Shown here in pieces: positions 45,927 to 54,321 of a stretch of 64,000 nt of DNA. Numbering within the stretch: position 1 is the stretch's first letter; every line of letters starts with the position of its first letter. The position numbers were made by a program, and so were the translations under genes. The notes under the pieces are model-generated. The model was given only the letters and a program-made list of their open reading frames with translations. It was not told the DNA's origin and did no database searches. Source of the stretch: JANXQZ01 sp038225555 (GTDB taxonomy: Bacteria > Acidobacteriota > Terriglobia > Bryobacterales > Bryobacteraceae); assembly GCA_038225555.1 (NCBI GenBank), contig JBBRRB010000017.1, positions 49,622 to 113,621 on the forward strand, in the 5' to 3' direction.

Positions 45927-47029
45927 GCTTCCACCTGCATGCGCCGCATTTTCCGCCACGCCACAACATAGAGCACCGCAGCAAGAAGTCCAATCATCAT
46001 GACCGAAAACCAGACAGCCGGCCAACCCCCGCCTTGAAGCAGCGAATCGCGGACGACAGTAATGTAATATCGGCCCCACACAATATTCGAAACCCAACGC
46101 AGTCCTGCGGGAATGTTCTCGACCGGAAAAATCAACCCGGATAGCAGGAACACCAGTAGAAATCCAAACAGAGAAACAGCCTGGATCGCAGCGGCCTGAT
46201 TGGGGATCGCCGCTCCAATCATGGTGCCGAACGTGGCCACGCAGAAGGTGTACAGCAACGACGCCACAAGCATAGGCGTGGGATCGCCAACGAAGGACAA
46301 ACCAAAAACGGTATAGAGTACAGTCATCCCGAGCACCCATTCACCGATCCCGATTATGGTGAACGCAAGAATTTTGCCAAGCAGAAACTCGTGCGCCGAA
46401 ATGCTGGAAACGTACACCTGGAGGATGGTTTTTTGGTCGCCTTCTTTGGCCATGGCGAGAGCCGCAAGCAAGGGGGGGAACATCGATAAGCCCAACACAA
46501 AGATGCCGGGGCTATAGAACTTCCCCGAGTCTCGGCCGGGGTTGTACCAGAGGCGCACGCGCGCACCCACCAGTGGAGTCGCATTCATCGCGCCGGACTC
46601 GCGATTAAACGCGCGAGTAGTCTGATTGACGTACCCTTGCACGATGCGCGCTGTGTTCGCATCCGTCGCGTCTACCAACAATTGAATCTGGGTATTCTGA
46701 CCGCGGGCAAGATCGCGGCCGAAGTTGCGCGGGATGATCAGCGCGCCGCGAGCGAAGTTGCCCGTCAGCGCGACCTCGGCAGGCCGATCCGTCGGAAACG
46801 AAACTACGTGAAACGAGATGGATGCCCGGAAAGCGTCCCCTAAGCGGCGCGACACCGGAGAATCATCCAGATCCTGGATTACCAGCGGAAGGTTGTGCAC
46901 GGTGAGCGAGATCGCGTTGCTGATCAGAAGCAAGAGAAACACCGGCAGCGCGAGCGCCAGGGCCAGCGCGAGCCAGTCGCGCGATAGCTGGATAAGTTCC
47001 TTGCGGGCTTGAGCGATAATGCGTCGCAT
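45923..47029 (-). CDS. ABC-2 type transport permease (YbhS-like)
   Basis: A 368-residue permease. ATG 47029 is chosen because GGAGG lies upstream within the ATPase gene's last codons and the protein then begins MRRIIAQARKELIQLSRDW, typical for the family. An upstream ATG at 47095 would add an Arg/Trp-rich tail inside the ATPase. Topology matches its partner: one helix, a large periplasmic domain (about 45-180), then five helices, with the cytoplasmic EGDQKTILQVYVSSISAHEFLLGKI coupling segment. It starts four bases after the ATPase stop. Confidence 0.92.
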   Translation of the reverse strand: MRRIIAQARKELIQLSRDWLALALALALPVFLLLLISNAISLTVHNLPLVIQDLDDSPVSRRLGDAFRASISFHVVSFPTDRPAEVALTGNFARGALIIPRNFGRDLARGQNTQIQLLVDATDANTARIVQGYVNQTTRAFNRESGAMNATPLVGARVRLWYNPGRDSGKFYSPGIFVLGLSMFPPLLAALAMAKEGDQKTILQVYVSSISAHEFLLGKILAFTIIGIGEWVLGMTVLYTVFGLSFVGDPTPMLVASLLYTFCVATFGTMIGAAIPNQAAAIQAVSLFGFLLVFLLSGLIFPVENIPAGLRWVSNIVWGRYYITVVRDSLLQGGGWPAVWFSVMMIGLLAAVLYVVAWRKMRRMQVEA

Positions 47030-47033
47030 CTTC

Positions 47034-48974
47034 TTAATCCTCCGGAGCGGCCTTGCCTTCCAGTCGCGCTTTCTCCACCACGGCGATGAATGCATCTTCG
47101 AGAGAATAAGGCTCTTCGTGAATGCTTCGAACCTGAATGCCGGCTGCTTCGAGCTTTCCGAGCGTGTCGCGCTTCGCTGATTCCAGATCGTCGTCAGTGA
47201 TCACGTGCAGCCGATCGCCAAACAGCGACACGCGCCACCGATCCGTCTTTTCCTTAAGCAGGTCCGCCGCGCGTTGCGGCTGATCGGTGAATAGCTCCAG
47301 GAGATGTCCCCCCTGCGCACTCTTGATTCCCGAGGGCGTGCCCTCGGCAACCAACTCACCCGCCGCCATGAATCCAAGCCGATTGCACTGCTCCGCCTCT
47401 TCCAGGTAATGAGTGGTAACCAGGATCGCCGTGCCCATGTCCGCCAGACGGTTGTTCATGCGCCAAAAAGCGCGCCGGGCGAGCGGGTCCACTCCGGACG
47501 TCGGCTCGTCCAGGAAGAGGACGGAAGGCTCGTGCAGGGTCGCCGCGCCGAAGGCTACGCGCTGCTTCCACCCGCCTGGAAGGCTGCCGGTGATCTGTCG
47601 CTCTTTTCCTTCCAGGCCTGAAAACTCGAGCACCCAGCGTTTTTTTTCTTCGAACTCGGAAGCTGGCACCGCGTAAATGCCGGCGAAGAATCGCAGGTTC
47701 TCTTCAATGGTGAGGTCGTCATAGAGCGAGAACTTCTGGGACATGTACCCGACACGCTCGCGGACGTCCTCCGACCTCAGGCTCCCGCTGCTTCCCGCGA
47801 GTTGCACCGTGCCGGAGGTCGGCTCCGTAAGCCCGCAGAGCATTTTGATCGTGGTTGTTTTGCCAGCCCCGTTCGCGCCCAGCAGCCCATACACCTCGCC
47901 GTACTTTATCTCCAGATGGATGTCCTTCACAGCCTGAAAATCGCCGAACCTTTTGGAAAGCTTATCCGCCCCGATGGCAACTCCGCCGACCAAATCCCGG
48001 TGGGGATGCTTGCCGGGGAAGGGGGTCGATTTTAGCTCCTGCCCCATCGAGCGGAGTGTTGCGACGAACGTATTTTCAAGTGTCGGATCGGCGACCCGAA
48101 TCTCGCCTGGATCGATCTTTGCCTTATCCAGCGCATCTTGCACGGCGGCTTTGCCTTCTTCGGGATTGCGAACCATAACATCCAGCCGGTCCCCAAAGCG
48201 CTGCACGTCTTCAATGACGCCGCCTTTCTCTGCGTCAGTAAGGCAGTCCTCCGCCGCCTGCATATCGCTGGCATGCACTTCCAAGCGCTTCATTCCCAGG
48301 CTGTCGCGCAGCTCGGCGGGCGTTCCGGTTTGGTGCAATTGTCCCAAGTGCATCAGCGCTACGCGATGGCAGCGCTCCGCTTCATCCAGATAAGGAGTGG
48401 CGACCACAATCGTCAGTCCTTCGATAGCCAGGTGAGCGAGCGTGTCCCAGAACTCGCGCCTGGATACGGGATCCACGCCCGTCGTCGGTTCGTCCAGCAA
48501 GAGCACGCGCGGTTGGGCCACAAGCGCGCACGCCAAAGACAACTTCTGTTTCATACCGCCGCTAAGACGTCCGGCCAGTCGGCTCTTGAAGCGGCCCATA
48601 TCGAACATTTCGAGGTACCGGTCGCCGCGGATGGCGATCTCCGAGGGAGGCACGCGCCGCAGATCCCCAACGTAGCGAATGTTTTCTGCCACGCTCAAAT
48701 CCGGGTAGAGGCTGAACGCCTGGGTCAAGTAGCCGACCATGGAGCGCATCTGGCGCGCCGGCTTGTCGTACACTTCGGCCTTTCCGGAGGACGCCTCCAT
48801 GATTCCGGCGAGAATCTGAAAGGTGGTGGTTTTGCCCGCTCCGTCAGGTCCGATGAGGCCAAAGATTTCGCCTTGACGGATCTCGAATCCGATTCCGCGA
48901 ACTGCCTCGATGGGTCCATAATGCTTTTTTAAATCCACCGCGCGAATTGTGGCATTCTGTCCAGCCGAGCTCAT
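47034..48974 (-). CDS. ABC transporter with two fused ATPase domains (YbhF-like)
   Basis: A 646-residue protein made of two nucleotide-binding domains. Domain 1 has Walker A GPDGAGKTTT, signature RLSGGMKQK and Walker B VLLLDEPTTGVDP. Domain 2 has GANGAGKTTT, signature-like SLPGGWKQR and VLFLDEPTSGVDP. The Asp in the first Walker A (GPDGAGKT instead of GxNGAGKT) and the Pro in the second signature (LPGG for LSGG) are small departures. Each domain ends with a C-terminal extension of about 80 residues. ATG 48974 overlaps the HlyD stop as ATGA; ATG 48998 is also possible. Fused double ATPases with two ABC-2 permeases define the YbhF/RbbA-like exporters. Confidence 0.93.
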   Translation of the reverse strand: MSSAGQNATIRAVDLKKHYGPIEAVRGIGFEIRQGEIFGLIGPDGAGKTTTFQILAGIMEASSGKAEVYDKPARQMRSMVGYLTQAFSLYPDLSVAENIRYVGDLRRVPPSEIAIRGDRYLEMFDMGRFKSRLAGRLSGGMKQKLSLACALVAQPRVLLLDEPTTGVDPVSRREFWDTLAHLAIEGLTIVVATPYLDEAERCHRVALMHLGQLHQTGTPAELRDSLGMKRLEVHASDMQAAEDCLTDAEKGGVIEDVQRFGDRLDVMVRNPEEGKAAVQDALDKAKIDPGEIRVADPTLENTFVATLRSMGQELKSTPFPGKHPHRDLVGGVAIGADKLSKRFGDFQAVKDIHLEIKYGEVYGLLGANGAGKTTTIKMLCGLTEPTSGTVQLAGSSGSLRSEDVRERVGYMSQKFSLYDDLTIEENLRFFAGIYAVPASEFEEKKRWVLEFSGLEGKERQITGSLPGGWKQRVAFGAATLHEPSVLFLDEPTSGVDPLARRAFWRMNNRLADMGTAILVTTHYLEEAEQCNRLGFMAAGELVAEGTPSGIKSAQGGHLLELFTDQPQRAADLLKEKTDRWRVSLFGDRLHVITDDDLESAKRDTLGKLEAAGIQVRSIHEEPYSLEDAFIAVVEKARLEGKAAPED

Positions 48975-50176
48975 CTGTGGCGCGTTCCCGTGGGCCACGC
49001 ATCCCGATTTACGAGGATTTCGCCATCCGCGGGCATGCCAGGTTTAGCGCTGCCGAACCCGCTTTTCAAAGCTAGCTTTACCCCTACTACCTGCTTCACG
49101 CGATCGTTGCGGAAATATGTATTCTCCGGAGTGAAGGTCGCCTGGGGATCGATGCGGGCCACGAAAGCCTCCACTGGCGTCTGGGGATTGGAGTCGAGAT
49201 AAATGCGCGCAGGCTGATGAATTTTCACTTTGCCGATCTCGCCTTCGGGCACGTAGCCTCGCAGATAAACCTTATGCAGGTCGAGTAGAGTGATTAGCGG
49301 CGTGCCGGCCGCGAGCACCTCCCCAGGTTCGGCGGTGCGAGTGACTACCGTGCCATCGAACGGCGCCCTGATGGTAAGATCGCCCCGGTTGGCTTGTGCC
49401 TCGGTCAATTGCGCCCGCGAGCGTTGCGCGTCCGCCGCCGCGCTTGCGATCTCAGACTGCTGCATGATGATTTGCTGTCGAATGGCCGATCCTTGAATGC
49501 CGCGAATCTCGGGATTCTTCAAGGTCGCGTTAGCCGCCGTAACAGCAGCCCTGGCTGCTTCCACGCGTCGGCTCGCGGCAGCAACCAAGGCTTGCTGTGT
49601 GTCGGCTGTAGTTTCGGCCTGCTTGCCTTGGCGTTCGCTCACGGCTCCGGTCTTGGCGAGCTGAGTGTAGGCGTCTTTATCGAACAGCGCAAGTTTTAGA
49701 GCCGCCTCCTGCTGGGCAAGCTCTGCCTGCGCCGTGGCTACCTGAGCCTCCGCTTGGGTGACGCGTCCTCGAGCATCCTGTCCCGATTGCGACGACTCTA
49801 CCGAGTTTTGCCGAAGTTGATCGTTCAGGATAGCGATCTGCTGCTGGGAAGCGCGCAACCGCGCCTCGGATTGAGCGAGCCCAGCTGTTGCCTGCGCTTC
49901 CCGTGCTCGGACCTGTTCGTCGTCCAGCGTTGCGACCACCTGCCCCGCGGTCACCTGGTCACCCTCGCGAACTTTGAGGTCTAATAAACGACCGGTAATT
50001 TTGCTCGATACCGCGGAATCGTCTCCTTCGATACGCCCGCTGAGGGCGATAAGGTCATCGGGAGTTTTCGATCTGGCCGACCAGGACCGCCAGCCGAACA
50101 CTCCGGCGACCGCCAGCAACACCACGATGACAATCGGAATTACGGCACGGGGAAAGCGCCTTGTTTGCTCTGTCAT
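48971..50176 (-). CDS. HlyD-family periplasmic adaptor (YbhG-like)
   Basis: A 401-residue membrane-fusion protein. A single N-terminal membrane anchor lies at about residues 12-30. A biotinyl-lipoyl half-domain follows (SGRIEGDDSAVSSKITGRLL, VREGDQVTAGQVVATLDD), then a long coiled-coil hairpin (about 95-255), the second lipoyl half (GDLTIRAPFDGTVVTRTAEPGEVL) and a beta-barrel (VYLRGYVPEGEIGKVKIHQPARI). It links the inner-membrane ABC permease to the TolC protein. ATG 50176 overlaps the TetR stop as ATGA. Confidence 0.93.
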   Translation of the reverse strand: MTEQTRRFPRAVIPIVIVVLLAVAGVFGWRSWSARSKTPDDLIALSGRIEGDDSAVSSKITGRLLDLKVREGDQVTAGQVVATLDDEQVRAREAQATAGLAQSEARLRASQQQIAILNDQLRQNSVESSQSGQDARGRVTQAEAQVATAQAELAQQEAALKLALFDKDAYTQLAKTGAVSERQGKQAETTADTQQALVAAASRRVEAARAAVTAANATLKNPEIRGIQGSAIRQQIIMQQSEIASAAADAQRSRAQLTEAQANRGDLTIRAPFDGTVVTRTAEPGEVLAAGTPLITLLDLHKVYLRGYVPEGEIGKVKIHQPARIYLDSNPQTPVEAFVARIDPQATFTPENTYFRNDRVKQVVGVKLALKSGFGSAKPGMPADGEILVNRDAWPTGTRHR

Positions 50177-50790
50177 TTTTCTTGTTCCTTCTTGATCGCG
50201 TTCAGCCCCGCTAGCGAGAACGTTGTGATATGCCGGGCGATCTGATCGAGCGAGTCTGTAGTAAATTCGAGCTCCGGCCACAATCGGGTAATCACGCAGC
50301 GGCCGATCGCATAATGCCGGACCTGCCCGATGATGCTGTGGGCGCAAAGGTGCGCGGAGCGATGGTTGGCCGGCACGCCCAGAATGTTTGCGACTAGTTG
50401 ACGCAAGAGGTCGTACTTTGGGCGGATCATCTCCTCCACCACGTCTCCCAAAGACGGCGTCGGCTGGGCCATCTCATGCAGCATCAGACGTGTCGCCCAG
50501 GCTGGACGGGCGGGATCGTTCATACCTCGGAGCAGTCGCTCCACAAAGAAGGCCAGTCTACCTTTTGCAGGCGCGTTGGATTCGGAAACAGCAGACTCGA
50601 TATAAATGGCGTGCCGCAACACTTCTGTGTAGAGCTTGAGCTTATCGCCAAAATGATAGTTGACTGCGGCGACATTCGCGTCGGCGCGGGCGCAAATATC
50701 TCGTATTTTCGCCTCGCGATAGCCCACGTCCGCGAATACCTCACCCGCCGCTTGGATCAAACGGGATCGGGTGTCATCGTTAGGTTCCAA
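50173..50790 (-). CDS. TetR-family repressor of the efflux operon (CecR/YbiH-like)
   Basis: A 205-residue regulator. The N-terminal helix-turn-helix is clear (about 10-55: TRSRLIQAAGEVFADVGYRE, IRDICARADANVAAVNYHFG). The C-terminal ligand domain resembles the CecR/YbiH (DUF1956) type (WATRLMLHEMAQPTP, HSIIGQVRHYAIGR). In E. coli CecR controls the ybhGFSR exporter, and the same set of genes follows here in the same order. It heads the operon, so it is likely autoregulated through the inverted repeat just upstream of its start. Confidence 0.92.
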   Translation of the reverse strand: MEPNDDTRSRLIQAAGEVFADVGYREAKIRDICARADANVAAVNYHFGDKLKLYTEVLRHAIYIESAVSESNAPAKGRLAFFVERLLRGMNDPARPAWATRLMLHEMAQPTPSLGDVVEEMIRPKYDLLRQLVANILGVPANHRSAHLCAHSIIGQVRHYAIGRCVITRLWPELEFTTDSLDQIARHITTFSLAGLNAIKKEQEK

Positions 50791-50805
50791 CAGTCAAACT
50801 CCAGA

Positions 50806-50823
50806 TTTAAACAGACGTTTGAA
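50806..50823. promoter_or_regulatory. Candidate operator of the TetR-type repressor
   Basis: TTTAAAC-AGAC-GTTTGAA is a 7-bp inverted repeat with one mismatch, 16 bases before the repressor start at 50790. TCCAG (50800-50804) and CTGGA (50827-50831) flank it as an outer inverted repeat. AAAC/GTTT half-sites and this location are typical for TetR-family autoregulation. Confidence 0.55.
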
Positions 50824-50879
50824 ATACTGGACGGTTGGATGATTCCCGGCAGAAGCGAGTTTCAGATTTTTTGTACGCC

Positions 50880-51655
50880 CCTAAAGTGGCCCCTCAGAAA
50901 ACGGAGCATAAAGTAACGTTAGTGCGCCGGGCATATGCGATACCTTCAATCTCGATCTTCCAGTCTGGATCGGCGAGTCTTACATAACCCCGTGAATCCT
51001 CCACCCATCCTTCTCAAAACGCTCCGCCCTTAGTTGAATTGAGGAAATTCCGACCTTATGAAATGGGGCCGGTCGAATTCCTCGTTGCCGCATTTCCAAC
51101 TCCCAGGCCGCATTGCTACCAATGCCAGGTCTCGAAGCCGCTCCGGCTCTCGCCGTTGATTTAGCGGTCTCGGCATTGCGAAGCTTGCGCAGATATGCGG
51201 CAAGCGCATTCACGTCGGCAAAGCGCGCGGGCGTGCCGGGGCCGCGAGAACTGCCGCGATATTGACACCCAACCCGCCCTGCCGCAACAACTCGATGGCC
51301 TGCTGACGGCTGCGAGGAACGCCGTCGCCGACTTCATATGAAATCGTGGTCGTGGCCGTCGAGAAAGCTGGGCCGGAACTTATATACGAGCCGAAGCGGG
51401 GGCGGCGTAAGCGGGCAGGCAAAGCGGAAGAGCAGAAAGTGGCTTATGTAACCGCCGGCGCGTGAAGGGCAGAGACGGCAAGCGGCTCCTGAAGTAGCCG
51501 GTGAATTGCTGGAAAGGTTATTTGCGCACTGTTCGCCAGCTGATTCATGTGAGTGCGTTCAATTTTTGTCTGATTTTCAGGCTGACATTGGGTGCGGGCT
51601 GTCTTTGATTGGCACCAAACTACGTTAATCGCAGGCTGTATCCGGTATTCGGTGG
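50880..51655. other. Gene-poor region with short uncertain frames
   Basis: Nearly 800 bases without a firm gene. On the minus strand two short frames abut with an ATGA junction: 51210-51422 (70 residues) and 50980-51213 (77 residues). A third minus-strand frame near 50900-50990 reads YVRLADPDWKIEIEGIAYA without a start. On the plus strand 51310-51465 reads a basic peptide ending VTAGA, also without a start. None has a recognisable family or a ribosome site. This looks like a scar of decayed genes. Confidence 0.4.
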
Positions 51656-51727
51656 TTGACCAATTTCGGGGATTTTTGCCACAGGCTGCTAGACCAGCGA
51701 AATCCAATTGTTAAACTGAAGTCTCCC

Positions 51728-53425
51728 ATGCATTGGAGCAAACTTTTTATCCCTACTTTAAGGGAAACGCCCGCCGAAGCCGAGGTGGTCAGCCACCAAC
51801 TTTTGCTGCGGGCCGGGTACATCCGCCAGCTTTCGGCCGGCCTTTACAACTATCTGTTTCTGGCCCAGCGATCGCTCTTAAAGATCACCAAGATCGTGCG
51901 CGAGGAAATGGATGCGATCGGAGGCCAGGAGATGCTGCTTCCCATGCTGAATCCGGCCGAACTTTGGCAAGAGTCGGGGCGTTGGGACATCATGGGCGAC
52001 GACATGTTCCGCCTGAAGGACCGCTTTAAGCGCGACTTCTGCCTCGGCATGACGCATGAGGAGGGCATGACGGCCATCGCGCGGGGCGAGGTGCGCAGCT
52101 ACAAGCAGCTGCCCCAAATCTGGTATCAGATTCAAACCAAGTTTCGCGATGAGCCGCGCCCGAAGTCCGGCCTCCTGCGCTTGCGCCAGTTCATCATGAA
52201 GGACTCGTACTCCTTCGATCTCGACGCGCATGGACTGGATGTTTCCTACGACAAGCACTATGCCGCTTACTGCAAGATTTTTGATCGCTGCGGGCTGAAA
52301 TACTCGACCGTCGAAGCGCACTCCGGCGCGATGGGCGGCAGCCAGTCCCATGAATTCATGGTGGTGTCCGACGCGGGTGAAGATTTTATCGTGCAGTGCG
52401 CTCAATGCGGATATGCGGCGAATCTGGAAAAAGCCGTGTCGGTTGCGATGCCTCCTTCACAGCCCGATCCCGAAGGCGAGTTTACGCCCGAGCCGTTTCA
52501 CACGCCTGCACGCAAGACAATCACCGAAGTAGCCGAATTTACCGGCCTGCCAGAAACGTCGCAAATGAAAAGCCTTGTGATGGTGGCTGACGGGAAACCG
52601 GTGCTCGCGATGCTGCGCGGGGACCATTCTTTGAGCGAGACGAAGTTTGGTTCGGTGACGGGCGCGAAAGATATCCGCACGGCGCATCCTGAAGAGATTC
52701 GCGAGTGGTTCGGAGCCGAAGCCGGGTCGCTGGGCCCGGTGGGCGTGAAGAACATGCGCGTGATCGCGGACCAGGCTCTGCGCGGACGCAAGAATATGAT
52801 CGCGGGCGCAAATCAGACAGACTACCATTTGCGCAATGTCACGCCCGGTAGGGATTACGAACCGGAATATTTCGATTTGCGGCAGGTAGTATCCGGAGAT
52901 GGGTGCGTGAAATGCGGCTCGCGCGTCGGACTGGTGAAAGCGATGGAGGTCGGGCACATTTTCAAACTTGGTTACCGGTATTCCGAAGCAATGGGGCTGA
53001 AGGTTTTGAATGAAACCGGGGAAGAGGTGACTGTGATTATGGGCTCGTACGGCATCGGCGTGGAGCGTATCTTGAGCTCCGCGATCGAGCTGTATCACGA
53101 TAAGGATGGCATGGCGCTTCCCGCTGCTATCGCTCCTTTTGGCGTGGTGATTACTCCGGTGAACTTTAGCGACGCGACTCTGCGGAAGGCAGCGGAGGAG
53201 ATTTATGCGGAGTGCCTGAAAGCAGGCATCGACGCTTTGCTCGATGATCGCGATGAGAGACCGGGGGTCAAGTTCAAAGATGCGGATCTGATTGGGATTC
53301 CATGGCGGGTGACGGTGGGGAAGAAGCTGGCTCAGGGGAAGGTGGAGATCGTGGATCGGCGGGCCAAGGCGACGGTGGAGGTTCCGGTTGCGGAGGCGAC
53401 CGCGTACATTCAACAGCGGCTCTAA
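51728..53425 (+). CDS. proS: Prolyl-tRNA synthetase, bacterial type with editing domain
   Basis: ProRS charges tRNA-Pro. The 565-residue class II enzyme has motif 1 around LLRAGYIRQLSAGLYNYL, motif 2 in FRDEPRPKSGLLRLRQFIMKDSYSF, motif 3 in MGSYGIGVERIL, and a C-terminal anticodon-binding domain (PFGVVITPVNFSD). The insertion at about 225-400 (KTITEVAEFTGLPETSQMKSL) is the INS editing domain that removes Ala from tRNA-Pro. ATG 51728 starts at the usual MHWSKLFIPTLRETPAEAE. A TTG at 51656 is rejected. It converges on the phosphoesterase gene with a four-base 3' overlap. Confidence 0.97.
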   Translation: MHWSKLFIPTLRETPAEAEVVSHQLLLRAGYIRQLSAGLYNYLFLAQRSLLKITKIVREEMDAIGGQEMLLPMLNPAELWQESGRWDIMGDDMFRLKDRFKRDFCLGMTHEEGMTAIARGEVRSYKQLPQIWYQIQTKFRDEPRPKSGLLRLRQFIMKDSYSFDLDAHGLDVSYDKHYAAYCKIFDRCGLKYSTVEAHSGAMGGSQSHEFMVVSDAGEDFIVQCAQCGYAANLEKAVSVAMPPSQPDPEGEFTPEPFHTPARKTITEVAEFTGLPETSQMKSLVMVADGKPVLAMLRGDHSLSETKFGSVTGAKDIRTAHPEEIREWFGAEAGSLGPVGVKNMRVIADQALRGRKNMIAGANQTDYHLRNVTPGRDYEPEYFDLRQVVSGDGCVKCGSRVGLVKAMEVGHIFKLGYRYSEAMGLKVLNETGEEVTVIMGSYGIGVERILSSAIELYHDKDGMALPAAIAPFGVVITPVNFSDATLRKAAEEIYAECLKAGIDALLDDRDERPGVKFKDADLIGIPWRVTVGKKLAQGKVEIVDRRAKATVEVPVAEATAYIQQRL

Positions 53426-54261
53426 GCCGCACCCTTAACCAGACCCAGCCCGTTCTCGCCCCAGTCCTCGACCTTAACCCTACGTCCTTTCCCGAAGGGG
53501 GGCCCCGCCTCCTTCACCACCATCTCGACTCGCGACCCGCTCACGCGCACCTCTACATGCTGATAGAACCAACCCTGTGCGAAGTCCTTCAGCGGATCGT
53601 GCCCGCGCAGATGTCCGCCCGAACTCCCAACTACCATGTACACGATCCCCTCCCTCTCCATGCGCGAAAACTGGTGAACGTGTCCGCAGATCACATATTG
53701 CACCCGATACCTCAGCATGAGCCGGTGAAACGCGAAATCGGTGCTTTGCAGCTTGAGCGGAAGCAGCCAGAACGGCTGATGAAACACCACGAATTTTAGC
53801 GGCTGACCCTTGCTCGCTTCCAGATCCTTTTCGAGGAACAGCATCTGAGCCGAGCTCAATTGCAGCGAGCGGCTGTTGTCCAGCACGGTGAAGTGCGCCC
53901 TGCCATGGTCGAACGCGTAAGCCGGGGGCCTGCCCGCCTGCTTTTCGAAAATCGCTTGAGACGCGCCGGACCAGATGTCGTGATTGCCTGGCACGAGATA
54001 AAACGGATACTTGTACCGAGTCCAGATTGGCCGAACGCGCCGCCATTCGGATTCCGCAGTTGCGTCGTTCAGTCCTTGAATCGTATCTCCCACGTTAATG
54101 ACGAAATCCGGGCGGCTCGCATCGATCTCCTTCCAAATCTGTTGATAGACGCCCTCCACGGTTTCGCCGGTTCGATCGCCCAGGATCGCAAACGTGAAGT
54201 CGGAAGTGGCGGCCATTGAGACCATCACGCCCAGCCAACCGCAGAACACTCTCGGCCACAT
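53422..54261 (-). CDS. Exported calcineurin-like metallophosphoesterase
   Basis: A 279-residue protein from ATG 54261. A hydrophobic signal (VFCGWLGVMVSMAA) is followed by the metallophosphoesterase core: Asp29 in AILGDR, Asp59 in INVGDT, the G92-N-H-D95 box, His in FVVFHQPFW and the C-terminal GHVH. The substrate may be a phosphoester or a nucleotide of the envelope; the family cannot be narrowed further. A longer reading to 54807 runs antisense into the glycosyltransferase gene and is rejected. It is divergent from the NfrB-like gene, sharing a 60-base spacer. Confidence 0.87.
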   Translation of the reverse strand: MWPRVFCGWLGVMVSMAATSDFTFAILGDRTGETVEGVYQQIWKEIDASRPDFVINVGDTIQGLNDATAESEWRRVRPIWTRYKYPFYLVPGNHDIWSGASQAIFEKQAGRPPAYAFDHGRAHFTVLDNSRSLQLSSAQMLFLEKDLEASKGQPLKFVVFHQPFWLLPLKLQSTDFAFHRLMLRYRVQYVICGHVHQFSRMEREGIVYMVVGSSGGHLRGHDPLKDFAQGWFYQHVEVRVSGSRVEMVVKEAGPPFGKGRRVKVEDWGENGLGLVKGAA

Positions 54262-54321
54262 GGCCGTAAGTCTCCCACAAATCGTGAGAACTTTCCGCCA
54301 TTCGCACACTAAACAATCGGG

